From assembly GCA_023426245.1 (NCBI GenBank), contig JAFABB010000014.1, positions 89,706 through 153,705 of the forward strand: a stretch of 64,000 nt of DNA, read 5' to 3'. Origin of the DNA: Bacillota bacterium (GTDB taxonomy: Bacteria; Bacillota; UBA4882; UBA8346). Under the pieces are notes generated by a model, which was not told where the DNA came from, did not search any database, and was given only the letters and a program-made list of their open reading frames with translations. Every line of letters begins with the position of its first letter. The stretch's first letter is position 1. Positions 50,488 to 59,033 of this stretch are shown in pieces. The translations under genes and the position numbers were made by a program.

Positions 50488-52155
50488 ATGCTGGAAAAAT
50501 ACATCGATTTGAAAGATTATCATTCATTTGAGGAGTTTCAGGAAAATTTTAACGTTAAAGTTCCAGAAAATTTTAATTTTGCCTATGATGTTGTAGATGA
50601 GTGGGCAAGGAAATCTCCGGATAAAATAGCCATGGTCTGGTGCGATGAAAAAGGCGCTGAAGCTACATTCACCTTTGGGCAAATGAAATATTACAGTGAT
50701 AAAGCAGCCAACTTTTTTCGATCCGTAGGAATTCAAAAAGGCGATCCGGTGATGTTGATTTTGAGACGGCGCTACGAATTTTGGTTTTCCATTATCGCAT
50801 TGCATAAAATCGGTGCCATTTGTATCCCAGCCACTCATTTATTGAAGAAAAAGGATTTAGTTTACCGGAATACCGCGGCGGAAGTAAAAATGGTGGTTGC
50901 GGTTGCCGGAGATGAAGTCATCGAGCATATTGATGAAGCACAGAGTGAATCTCCATCCTTGAAATATAAAGCTTTAGTGGGTGGAAACCGGGAAGGCTGG
51001 TACAACTTTAACGAAGAATTGGAGAAGGCGAGCGAACATTGGACCCAACCGACCGGTGATGCAATGACCCAAAATCATGATGTGATGTTGTTATATTTCA
51101 CTTCAGGTACGACCGGTTATCCCAAAATGGTCATCCATAATTTTATATACCCCTTAGGGCATATATTAACCGCCAAATATTGGCAGTGTGTTGAAGAGGA
51201 CAAGCTTCATTTGACCGTATCCGAAACCGGATGGGCCAAATCGGTTTGGGGTAAGTTGTATGGGCAATGGTTGGCTGGAGCGGTGATCTTTGTCTATGAT
51301 TTTGATAAATTTGTTCCAAAAGATCTATTGAGTATGATTGCGAAGTATAAGATAGCGACTTTTTGTGCGCCACCGACAATTTACCGTTATCTTATTAAAG
51401 AGGACTTTACTCAATATGATTTGAGCAACTTAAAATATTGCGCAGTTGCCGGTGAACCTTTAAACCCGGAAGTCTATAATAAATTCTTGAGCTTAACGGG
51501 AATTCGTTTACGGGAAGGCTATGGCCAGACCGAACTTACCGTTACACTGGCTACCTACCCTTGGATAGAACCCAAACCGGGATCCATGGGGAAACCTTCG
51601 CCCGGTTACGAAATCGATATTATTGATATTTATGATGAAAAAGGACGTTCCTGTGAAGTCGGGGAAATCGGAGAGATTGTGGTAAGAACCGACAAGAAGG
51701 TCCCGGTAGGTCTGTTTGAGGGGTATTACCGCGATCCCGAGTTGACCAAGAGTGTCTGGCATGATGGACTTTATCACACCGGTGATACCGCTTGGCGTGA
51801 TGAAGACGGTTATTTCTGGTTTGTAGGCCGCACCGACGATGTGATTAAGAGCTCAGGTTACCGGATCGGGCCCTTTGAGGTGGAAAGCGCCCTTTTGGAA
51901 CATCCCGCGGTTTTGGAGTGCGCTGTAACTGCCGTGCCGGATGAGGTCAGAGGTCAAGTTGTGAAAGCGACGATTGTTCTAACGAAAAATTATACCCCGG
52001 GTGATGCTTTGGTTAAGGAGTTGCAGGAACATGTTAAAACTGTCACTGCACCTTATAAATATCCCAGAATTATAGAATTCGTCGACGAACTGCCCAAGAC
52101 GATCAGCGGGAAGATCCGCAGGGTGGAAATACGCGAGAAGGATCATGTCGATTAA
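50488..52155 (+). CDS. AMP-forming acyl-CoA synthetase (medium-chain type)
   Basis: 555-residue adenylate-forming enzyme joining a carboxylic acid to CoA. Phosphate loop YFTSGTTGYPKM (about residues 205-216), GYGQTE (about 347), HTGDTAWRDEDGYFWFVGR with the hinge DDVIKSSGYRIGP, and the C-terminal catalytic lysine in TISGKIRR. The layout matches the acetyl/medium-chain acyl-CoA synthetase (MACS) group. ATG with AAGGAGAGG upstream. Substrate not evident; aromatic or short fatty acids are usual. Confidence 0.9.
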   Translation: MLEKYIDLKDYHSFEEFQENFNVKVPENFNFAYDVVDEWARKSPDKIAMVWCDEKGAEATFTFGQMKYYSDKAANFFRSVGIQKGDPVMLILRRRYEFWFSIIALHKIGAICIPATHLLKKKDLVYRNTAAEVKMVVAVAGDEVIEHIDEAQSESPSLKYKALVGGNREGWYNFNEELEKASEHWTQPTGDAMTQNHDVMLLYFTSGTTGYPKMVIHNFIYPLGHILTAKYWQCVEEDKLHLTVSETGWAKSVWGKLYGQWLAGAVIFVYDFDKFVPKDLLSMIAKYKIATFCAPPTIYRYLIKEDFTQYDLSNLKYCAVAGEPLNPEVYNKFLSLTGIRLREGYGQTELTVTLATYPWIEPKPGSMGKPSPGYEIDIIDIYDEKGRSCEVGEIGEIVVRTDKKVPVGLFEGYYRDPELTKSVWHDGLYHTGDTAWRDEDGYFWFVGRTDDVIKSSGYRIGPFEVESALLEHPAVLECAVTAVPDEVRGQVVKATIVLTKNYTPGDALVKELQEHVKTVTAPYKYPRIIEFVDELPKTISGKIRRVEIREKDHVD

Positions 52156-52200
52156 AAAAGGGTATCCCAATGAATCTCGTTTGATTCGTTGTAATTTCAG

Positions 52201-52236
52201 TAAACTGTTGATTTCTTGTCAACAGTTTATTTTTTA
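52201..52236 (+). terminator. Rho-independent terminator after the acyl-CoA synthetase
   Basis: TAAACTGTTGA (52201-52211) and TCAACAGTTTA (52219-52229) pair perfectly, loop of seven bases, then a T-rich tail. Confidence 0.85.
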
Positions 52237-52376
52237 TTTCTCAAATTAATTATTTTTAATTATTTAAATTCGGATCGAAGATGGCTTTCGCTTGGCGTAA
52301 ATCCCCGGAAAAAATTGTGTATGAAAAATGAATTCCGGCAGCCATAATAAGCTTATTAAAGAATGGGAGGTACTTT

Positions 52377-53063
52377 ATGTTGCGTTTGCTGCTATTACTC
52401 GTCGCTTCGATTGGTCCCGGCCTTTTATGGTTATGGTATTTTTATAAACAGGATCGTTATGAGCCGGAGCCTTTAAAATTAGTTATGAAAATTTTTTTGG
52501 CTGGGTTAATATTGGTCGTCCCGGCCGGATTATTAGAACAATTATGGCGTGGTCAAATTTTATCGGCTGTGCGTACCGGCAATTGGCCGTCTTTTTTGGT
52601 AATGGCTTTTTTGGTCATTGCGTTGATCGAAGAAAGCCTAAAAACAGGTTTTTTATGGTGGCTGATTGGTAACAATCAGGAATTAAATGAACCGGCTGAT
52701 GGAATTATTTACGGGATTACTTTGGGGCTCGGTTTTGCTTCATTGGAGAATTTATTATGGGCAAGCGCATTTGGGTTTGGGGTTGCCGCACTTCGAGCCG
52801 TCATTACGACTTTGGCTCATGCCACATTTACCGGGTGGATGGGTTATTATATCACCCAATATAAATTTCGAACTCAAGCTTTTTCAACGTTAGTTATTGG
52901 TTTTGTTTTAGCTTGGGCTAGTCATGGCTTTTATGACTTTTTGTTGTTTTTACGAAGACCGGTCGCTTCTTTGTTGGCTTTTTTGTTAATTGCCGGTTTG
53001 TTATTGCGATTATATCAGTTTTTACAGAAAGAAGTCGCCCACTCGCCTTTTCATCAGAAATGA
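52377..53063 (+). CDS. PrsW-type intramembrane protease
   Basis: 228-residue membrane protein of the CPBP/PrsW superfamily with about seven hydrophobic segments. The conserved motifs are IEESLK (residues about 81-86), GFASLENLLW (about 120-130) and HATFTGWMGYY (about 150-160) plus a late SHGFYDFL. In Bacillus, PrsW cleaves the anti-sigma factor RsiW. No anti-sigma gene is adjacent. ATG with GGGAGGT upstream; monocistronic. Confidence 0.85.
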   Translation: MLRLLLLLVASIGPGLLWLWYFYKQDRYEPEPLKLVMKIFLAGLILVVPAGLLEQLWRGQILSAVRTGNWPSFLVMAFLVIALIEESLKTGFLWWLIGNNQELNEPADGIIYGITLGLGFASLENLLWASAFGFGVAALRAVITTLAHATFTGWMGYYITQYKFRTQAFSTLVIGFVLAWASHGFYDFLLFLRRPVASLLAFLLIAGLLLRLYQFLQKEVAHSPFHQK

Positions 53064-53114
53064 ACCGGTAATTGAATATCAAAGCGATAACTGAGAACTT
53101 TTTCTGCGACTCTC

Positions 53115-53143
53115 TTGATCTCTAGTTGCTCTTCAGGTATACT
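53115..53143 (+). promoter_or_regulatory. Promoter of yebC
   Basis: TTGATC (53115-53120) and TATACT (53138-53143), spacer 17, start codon 34 bases downstream. Confidence 0.6.
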
Positions 53144-53176
53144 TTTAAAGGATATACCGGAAGGAGGCGCTCATTT

Positions 53177-53923
53177 ATGTCTGGTCATTCCAAATGGGCA
53201 ACAATCAAACGAAAAAAAGAACTTACAGATTCTAAACGAGCCAATTCGTTTACCAAAGTCACCCGCGAAATTATTGTAGCGACTAAAGCCGGAGGCAGTG
53301 GTGATCCGGAACATAATTTCCGATTACGCCTGGCAGTATTAAAAGCGAAGTCGACCAACATGCCAAACGACAATATACAGCGGGCAATTAAAAGGGGGCT
53401 GGGTGAAGGTGATGATGCCGCCCAATTCGAGGAAGTATTTTATGAGGGATATGGCCCTGGAGGTGTCGCTCTTTTAGTCCAAGGGTTAACGGATAACCGG
53501 AATCGTACTGCCGGTGATATGCGCTATATTTTTTCCCGGAACAACGGCAATCTTGGCGAAGCGGGCTGCGTTGGCTGGATATTCTCTTCCAAAGGATTAA
53601 TCTCTGTGGAAGTCGAAGCCTCTGATAAAAGTGAAGAAGAAATGTTTGAGATGGCTATCGAAGCCGGAGCTGAAGATCTGAAAACTGTGGATGAGCTGTA
53701 TGAGATTTATACCGATCCCGGTAGCTTGGAGGAAGTCCGCAAATTTTTTGAAGCGAAAAAAGTTTCTTTAAAGTCCGTGGAGCTGACAATGATTCCTCAA
53801 AATACGGTAGAGGTCAACAGCGAGCAGGCTGATCAGCTTCTCAAATTGGTGGATGCCCTGGAAGAAAACGATGATGTTCAAAATGTGTACGGTAATTTTG
53901 AACTGCTCGATTCGGAAAATTAA
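53177..53923 (+). CDS. yebC: YebC/PmpR-family protein (TACO1-like)
   Basis: 248-residue member of the highly conserved YebC family. MSGHSKWATIKRKKELTDSK at the N-terminus, RAIKRGLGE, and YEGYGPGGVALLVQ identify it. Members act as transcription regulators or help ribosomes pass polyproline stretches. ATG at 53177 with AAGGAGG upstream; terminator at 53952. Confidence 0.96.
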   Translation: MSGHSKWATIKRKKELTDSKRANSFTKVTREIIVATKAGGSGDPEHNFRLRLAVLKAKSTNMPNDNIQRAIKRGLGEGDDAAQFEEVFYEGYGPGGVALLVQGLTDNRNRTAGDMRYIFSRNNGNLGEAGCVGWIFSSKGLISVEVEASDKSEEEMFEMAIEAGAEDLKTVDELYEIYTDPGSLEEVRKFFEAKKVSLKSVELTMIPQNTVEVNSEQADQLLKLVDALEENDDVQNVYGNFELLDSEN

Positions 53924-53951
53924 TTGGGTTATCTTTAGAGTAGGCTCAACA

Positions 53952-53975
53952 AAAACTCCCATCGGGAGTTTTTAT
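53952..53975 (+). terminator. Rho-independent terminator after yebC
   Basis: AAAACTCCC (53952-53960), loop ATC, GGGAGTTTTT (53964-53973). Compact stem with T-run. Confidence 0.85.
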
Positions 53976-54010
53976 TTCATCTGAAATTCTCTTTGGATTG
54001 GAGGAAATTG

Positions 54011-54646
54011 ATGAGTCGGGTTTTTTTTGATATCAGCCAAACGATAACTCCGGATATTGTTGTCTATCCGGGAGATCCGCAAGTCCGGATCGAACAAACC
54101 ATGAGCATTGCCGCTGGGAACATCGTGAATCTTTCCAATATCGCCATGGGAAATCATACCGGCACCCATATCGATGCGCCAAAACATTTTTACGACCAAG
54201 GAATGACGATTCCGGAAATACCACTGGATTGTCTCATTGGGACAGCCAAGGTGTTTGAGTTTATGGGAGAGCCGGCGATCGCAAAGAGTCATCTTCAAGC
54301 ATGCAATATCCATCGTGGAGATAGGGTTTTACTGAAAACCCAAAATTCTGCTCTTTTGGGGGAAAAAGGATTTGATCCCTCTTTTACTTATTTAAAGCCG
54401 GACGCTGCGGAATACCTGGCAGATACGGGCATCCGGACCTTGGGATTTGATTATTTGACGATTGACCCGATGGGCAGTAAGGATTTTAAAGCTCATTACG
54501 CCTTGCTGGGGAAGGGAATCATAATTATTGAAGGGATTAATCTTACCGGAATCAAACCCGGTGAATATCAAATGGCGGCTTTGCCTTTAAGACTGCAGGA
54601 AGGAAACGGCAGTCCGGCTAGAGTGGTGTTATATCGGGAGAAATAA
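54011..54646 (+). CDS. Cyclase-family metal-dependent hydrolase (kynurenine formamidase-like)
   Basis: 211-residue protein of the putative cyclase family. The metal motif GNHTGTHIDAPKHFYDQG (residues about 50-67) holds the His and Asp ligands; FDYLTIDPMGSKDFKAHY-like and EGINLTGI are further blocks. Members hydrolyse N-formylkynurenine or similar amides. No kynurenine-pathway neighbours are present. ATG at 54011 with GGAGG upstream. Ends six bases before the convergent methyltransferase gene. Confidence 0.85.
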   Translation: MSRVFFDISQTITPDIVVYPGDPQVRIEQTMSIAAGNIVNLSNIAMGNHTGTHIDAPKHFYDQGMTIPEIPLDCLIGTAKVFEFMGEPAIAKSHLQACNIHRGDRVLLKTQNSALLGEKGFDPSFTYLKPDAAEYLADTGIRTLGFDYLTIDPMGSKDFKAHYALLGKGIIIIEGINLTGIKPGEYQMAALPLRLQEGNGSPARVVLYREK

Positions 54647-54652
54647 TTTTCT

Positions 54653-55636
54653 TTAGTCTGTGATATTGGAGTTTCTTTTCCCTTTACGCAACTTGGCCAC
54701 AAAAAAACCTTCCATAACCTGATTTGGGTCAAGCCGTAAATATTTTTGGCTGTGAGGTTTTGAAAAATCTCCCACAGCGATACCGGGTCCTCTACCCGGT
54801 ATCGAAGGGTATTCGGTGATGGCTTCAACACTCAACTCCGAGCCGTATTTTTCTAAAGCCCAGTCCAGAACGAGTTCATTTTCACTCGTTGATAAGGTGC
54901 AGGTAGAATAAATAAGGGTGCCCCCTGGTTTTAAAGCCCAGAGAGCCGTTCGAAGCAATTTTTTTTGTTCACCGGCTAGTTCCCGGACTCTTTTGGGATT
55001 CCAGAAACGGTAGGTTTTCGGATCGCAGGCTAAGAACAAGCCTTCTCCGCTACAGGGTGCATCCAGCAGTACCGCATCGAAATACTGATCATAATTTTCT
55101 TCGAGCCTTTTTCCGTCCCCGTGACGGACTTGAATGATGGAAGCCCCTTGTTTTTCACTATTATACTTTAGTCTTTCCACTCTTAACTCATTAATTTCAT
55201 TGGCTAAGATGAATCCCTGATTATTCATGAGTGCCGCCAGTTGGGTGCTTTTACTGCCTGGAGCGGCCGTAAGGTCTAGAACCCGCTCGCCCGGCTTTGG
55301 ATCAAGAACTAAAGGCGGAAGCATACTGGAGAGACTTTGCAGATAAATATGACCTTCCTGATATAAAGAATGTTTTTCCAGTTGGTTTTCACGGATGTTT
55401 TTAATGATCAAAGCATCGTTATACCAGAGAACTCTTTCGAATTTAATATTGTCTTTCTGGAAGATTTTCATGATCTCCCGGACATTGGTTTTTAAAGTGT
55501 TGACCCGTAAAGTCACAGGTCGCTCAACCATCATGCCGTTGAGGATTTTTTCAGCTTTTAAAGGATCATACTCATTTTGAATCCGATCGATAAATTCGGA
55601 AGGCAATTTTTGGAGCAGTTGGCGAAAGGATTTCAT
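54653..55636 (-). CDS. RNA m5C methyltransferase, NOL1/NOP2/Sun family (RsmB/RsmF-like)
   Basis: 327-residue SAM-dependent methyltransferase. SAM-binding VLDLTAAPGSKSTQLA (near residue 112), catalytic cysteines in APCSGEG (motif VI side) and YSTCTLS. N-terminal RNA-binding part is short, and there is no C-terminal PUA domain, so the target, probably 16S rRNA, is uncertain. The ATG at 55636 is preferred, with TGAGGTC upstream; a TTG at 55651 would add five residues. Confidence 0.88.
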   Translation of the reverse strand: MKSFRQLLQKLPSEFIDRIQNEYDPLKAEKILNGMMVERPVTLRVNTLKTNVREIMKIFQKDNIKFERVLWYNDALIIKNIRENQLEKHSLYQEGHIYLQSLSSMLPPLVLDPKPGERVLDLTAAPGSKSTQLAALMNNQGFILANEINELRVERLKYNSEKQGASIIQVRHGDGKRLEENYDQYFDAVLLDAPCSGEGLFLACDPKTYRFWNPKRVRELAGEQKKLLRTALWALKPGGTLIYSTCTLSTSENELVLDWALEKYGSELSVEAITEYPSIPGRGPGIAVGDFSKPHSQKYLRLDPNQVMEGFFVAKLRKGKRNSNITD

Positions 55637-55930
55637 GAATGACCTCAGCAAAGAAAGTGAATGTTTTTTGAAATAAGATCAAATGCAATGGGCTTTCTAT
55701 ATTATACACCAATTGACGAAATTAGCCATATTAAAAACCTGCTTCAACCAAAACGGATCGGGTTCATCCGGGGAAATGCAGGAAATCAATTGGCTTAGCA
55801 GAATATTCCATTCTAATATCGGCAATAGCCTCAAAGTCCCAACGAATATTTTTGGGTATTGATGATTCGAATTAGAATATGAATAAAAAGTGATAACAGG
55901 AATTTAAAATGGAAGTGAGGCTGATATACG
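55637..55930. other. Divergent intergenic region without recognised gene
   Basis: 294 bases between the methyltransferase (minus) and the secreted zincin-like gene (plus). A TATAAT on the minus strand about 65 bases upstream of the methyltransferase may be its -10 box, with no good -35. No RNA or repeat was recognised. Confidence 0.4.
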
Positions 55931-57358
55931 ATGCGACGCACCCATATTTTTTTCTTATTTTTTATCATTGGAATATTCATGGCATTTTTCCCGCAAAATT
56001 CGAATGCTGAGATTTCTTTGGAGATGTTGCAGGAGGATATTCCGGCTTTCGACTTGCAGGAAGCCAAAGACTTTACTGATGAGATCGTGCCGTTGGTTGA
56101 GAATGCGGCGGGTCGTAAGTTTACTAAAATCCTGGAAATTGTAATTGCCGACCGGACCATGATCACGAAAATTTTAACGGCAGAATTAAAGCCCCAGTTG
56201 GAAAATTTATACCCTTCCTATTCGGTGGAAGAAATTGAACAGTTAAGTTTACTTCAGGCAAGAATATTATCCATTAGTTTACTGGGTAAATATGGTATCC
56301 GTGATGGTAAGTTATATTTATTGCCGAGGAATTTACCTCCGCTTCTGAAACTAATAAAATCAGATGATGAGGACGCCAAGTCTATCCTGAAGTTGATACT
56401 AGCCCATGAATTGACCCATGCTTTGCAAGATCAAGAAGTTAATTTGAAAAGAGTAAATCAAATCACCCAAATCGATCAATTTAATGCTTTTTCAGCAGTT
56501 TTTGAAGGTCATGCCGTGTGGGTCCAGGATACCGTGGGACGGCAGATGGGACTTCATGATTCGATCGTGACTATGTCCAGGATGATGTCTGCAGGGGCGA
56601 TTGAATTTGAGGATCCGGCAATGCAGATGATCAACAAAATGGTTGCCAGCAAATACGAACAGATTTATCTTGGCGGAGAAAGGTTTATCGGCTACTTTTA
56701 CCAACAAGGCGGTAATGATAAAGTTTGGCAAATATTAATCGATCCGCCTCAAAAAACCTTAATGATCCTTAAACCCGAGACTTATGACAATAAACCGGCC
56801 GGTGAGCCCGATTATGCTATTTTATTTCAAAATTTGGCGAATGAATTCGACAGCCAAGTGTGGCAGGTTCAAAATCGTGCTTTGGGACAAATGGAAGCTC
56901 GGGCGGTCTACTCTCAAATTGAACCAACCGACCGGGAGAAGATTTTAAATCAGATTGTCCATATTCAAACCTATGCCGCTCAAAATATTGAAGCCCAAAG
57001 TATCGTCAATATTTCGGCAATAGTAATTCAGGATTCCCAATTTATATCTACCTATATAAAGCTTTTGGAGAACCTGGTTCAAAAGAATGTTAAATTGATG
57101 AAGTCAAGCCCCACCATTAAAATCAAAGATTTTGAAATTTCCGGTTTTTCAGCATTACAGGCGGATTCAGCCCATAAAATCACTTTTATTTTAACCGGGA
57201 AAAATATTTCGGCCAAACAGACTTTTGTGCGGATCTGTAAGGGAAACTTAATGCTGGAGGTTTATTTAAATAATTATCCGATGAATGATACAAAAATTGC
57301 CCAAATTGCCGATGATATTTTTAAGAGATTTCAAAAATTATCAAAGGCAGATCATTAA
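55931..57358 (+). CDS. Secreted zincin-like protein of unknown function
   Basis: 475 residues with an N-terminal signal peptide (residues 5-25, ending SNA before EISLE). A zinc-protease motif HELTH (about residue 159) is followed by E in VFEGHAVWVQD about 32 residues on, giving the HExxH...E pattern of gluzincin-type metallopeptidases. The rest has no family that I recognise; the C-terminal third may be a small alpha/beta domain. ATG with GGAAGTGAGG upstream. dcd follows after 33 bases, which may be chance. Protease activity is an inference from the motif. Confidence 0.7.
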   Translation: MRRTHIFFLFFIIGIFMAFFPQNSNAEISLEMLQEDIPAFDLQEAKDFTDEIVPLVENAAGRKFTKILEIVIADRTMITKILTAELKPQLENLYPSYSVEEIEQLSLLQARILSISLLGKYGIRDGKLYLLPRNLPPLLKLIKSDDEDAKSILKLILAHELTHALQDQEVNLKRVNQITQIDQFNAFSAVFEGHAVWVQDTVGRQMGLHDSIVTMSRMMSAGAIEFEDPAMQMINKMVASKYEQIYLGGERFIGYFYQQGGNDKVWQILIDPPQKTLMILKPETYDNKPAGEPDYAILFQNLANEFDSQVWQVQNRALGQMEARAVYSQIEPTDREKILNQIVHIQTYAAQNIEAQSIVNISAIVIQDSQFISTYIKLLENLVQKNVKLMKSSPTIKIKDFEISGFSALQADSAHKITFILTGKNISAKQTFVRICKGNLMLEVYLNNYPMNDTKIAQIADDIFKRFQKLSKADH

Positions 57359-57391
57359 TAAAATTTTGCATGGAAAAAAGGATGGTTACTC

Positions 57392-57916
57392 ATGATTTTG
57401 TCCGGTCTTGAAATCAAAAATAAACTTGGTAAAGAAATAATTATCGATCCTTTTGAAAATAAGCTTTTAAATCCAAATAGCTATAACTTACGTCTTTATA
57501 ACGAATTATTAGTTTATGAAGGGACCCTCCTGGACATGAAGCGTCCCAATCCAACCCGGAAAATCATCATTCCCGAAGACGGATTTATCCTAAGACCCGG
57601 TGAGTTGTACCTTGGGAGAACACTCGAATATACCAGCACCGATAAATATGTTCCTATGCTGGAAGGACGTTCTTCCGTCGGACGGCTTGGCCTATTTATT
57701 CATATCACGGCCGGTTTTGGCGATGTTGGGTTTAGCGGCTACTGGACTCTGGAAATGTTCTGCATTCAGCCCATCAAAATTTATCCGGGAGTGGAAATCT
57801 GCCAGATTTATTACCATACGCTTGAAGGAGATTATCAAAAATATCAAAGCAATAAATATCAAAATAATACCGGAATTCAGCCCAGTCTGTTATATAAGGA
57901 TTTTGAGGAAAAGTAA
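57392..57916 (+). CDS. dcd: dCTP deaminase
   Basis: 174-residue trimeric enzyme converting dCTP to dUTP. GRSSVGRLGLFIHITAGFGD (residues about 92-111) is the nucleotide-binding and catalytic core, with the catalytic glutamate in WTLEMF. The C-terminal NTGIQPSLLYKDF closes the active site. ATG with GGATGG upstream. Whether it also has dUTPase activity cannot be decided. Confidence 0.93.
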   Translation: MILSGLEIKNKLGKEIIIDPFENKLLNPNSYNLRLYNELLVYEGTLLDMKRPNPTRKIIIPEDGFILRPGELYLGRTLEYTSTDKYVPMLEGRSSVGRLGLFIHITAGFGDVGFSGYWTLEMFCIQPIKIYPGVEICQIYYHTLEGDYQKYQSNKYQNNTGIQPSLLYKDFEEK

Positions 57917-58094
57917 CCAGCACTTCTCAGCCGCATATGCCTGAAATCGACCCTTTCGGATCGGACAATCTTTTTTGCCGTCATACATCCTCACGATCGA
58001 CCATAGGTTATTAACGGAATAAAATATCAACGCTTGATAATTCTAAATATTTTTCCCAGTTTTGGTTAAGCTACCCCTGAAAGGTGGGCTTAAC

Positions 58095-58643
58095 TTGAAG
58101 TTATCCAAAAGAGCTTTGACCTTGGTCCGAATTTCTATTTTATCTCTTTTGATCATTGTCGCCGTGTTTTTCATAAGCCGGGGACCAGTGTTTCAAAAAT
58201 TGATGCCGAAAACAAGGGATCCGGCTTTAACATCGGCAGGGCAACAATGGAATTTGGAACTCGAAAGGACATACAATTTATGCGGACATCACGATGTATT
58301 CAATCAATCCTATCTGTCACTGAAAGATTTGAAAAACGCAGCGGAAGGCTATCACAGCTTTACATTAAAAAAAACTGAGGAAAATCATTATGTTTATGCG
58401 GTTACGGTTGAGGATTACTGCTCCAATTGCCGCAATCATAAATTTTTGGGAATCAGCGAAAATGATGTTGTCATTATGCGGGGAACGCCTGATATTCCCG
58501 GCCCGGTTTTGGGAAAAATTGAAATTTCCATCGAAAAATTGCCTCCGTTGGAATTGGAAGATCTTCGAAAAGGAATTCCTTTTAAAACCGAGGGGGAGAA
58601 ATTGCAATTAATTGAGGGATTAAAAGGTTTGATTATGAATTAA
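58095..58643 (+). CDS. BofC-like sporulation/envelope protein
   Basis: 182 residues, with one transmembrane or signal segment at about residues 9-30 and an exported remainder. The part ERTYNLCGH and the C-terminal block (DVVIMRGTPDIPGPVLGKI, then LEDLRKGIPF) resemble the BofC C-terminal domain, which inhibits sigma-K signalling in Bacillus spores. Two cysteines in DYCSNCRNH are unusual. TTG at 58095 selected, with AAAGGTGGG seven bases upstream; a longer TTG form at 58062 lacks a ribosome site. Assignment is tentative. Confidence 0.55.
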   Translation: MKLSKRALTLVRISILSLLIIVAVFFISRGPVFQKLMPKTRDPALTSAGQQWNLELERTYNLCGHHDVFNQSYLSLKDLKNAAEGYHSFTLKKTEENHYVYAVTVEDYCSNCRNHKFLGISENDVVIMRGTPDIPGPVLGKIEISIEKLPPLELEDLRKGIPFKTEGEKLQLIEGLKGLIMN

Positions 58644-58645
58644 TG

Positions 58646-58673
58646 AACCCGTCTATTTTTTTATAGACGGGTT
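58646..58673 (+). terminator. Perfect hairpin after the BofC-like gene
   Basis: AACCCGTCTAT (58646-58656) and ATAGACGGGTT (58663-58673) with a T6 loop. Long perfect stem directly after the stop; the T-run is in the loop rather than after it, so it may protect the transcript end instead of ending transcription. Confidence 0.55.
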
Positions 58674-59033
58674 GAAGTCCCCCAAAGCCGATAATTGAAG
58701 ACTGCAGCCGTGCATGCACCGAAGATAAAAGCAAAAAAATTTTCACTCTTATCCAGTCGACCGTGATGAGTCGCGGAGCAGAATCATCTGCCCCCTCATC
58801 ATGCTTCCCGATTTGAAGTGTCCAAAAACTACACTCCAGGGTTGACCGTCTTCAACGCCGGTTGGAACTCTTTATTTATTATGCCAGCTGAGACCCATTT
58901 TATTCCTGATCCGAAAATTTTCCATCGAGGGAGGAAATAGGTAAGGGAAAATCGAATCTTTAACAAATCATTTACCGAAATATAATCAAATTGTCGAATT
59001 TAAGTGCTCGGATAATTATGAAGGAGGGTATCG
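58674..59033 (+). other. Intergenic region with a strong internal hairpin before the EF-G-like gene
   Basis: TGATGAG (58764-58770) pairs with CTCATCA (58795-58801), enclosing GCAGA (58778-58782) and TCTGC (58787-58791). A possible promoter for the EF-G-like gene is TTAACA (58960-58965) and TATAAT (58981-58986) with a short 15-base spacer. No gene is seen. Confidence 0.4.
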
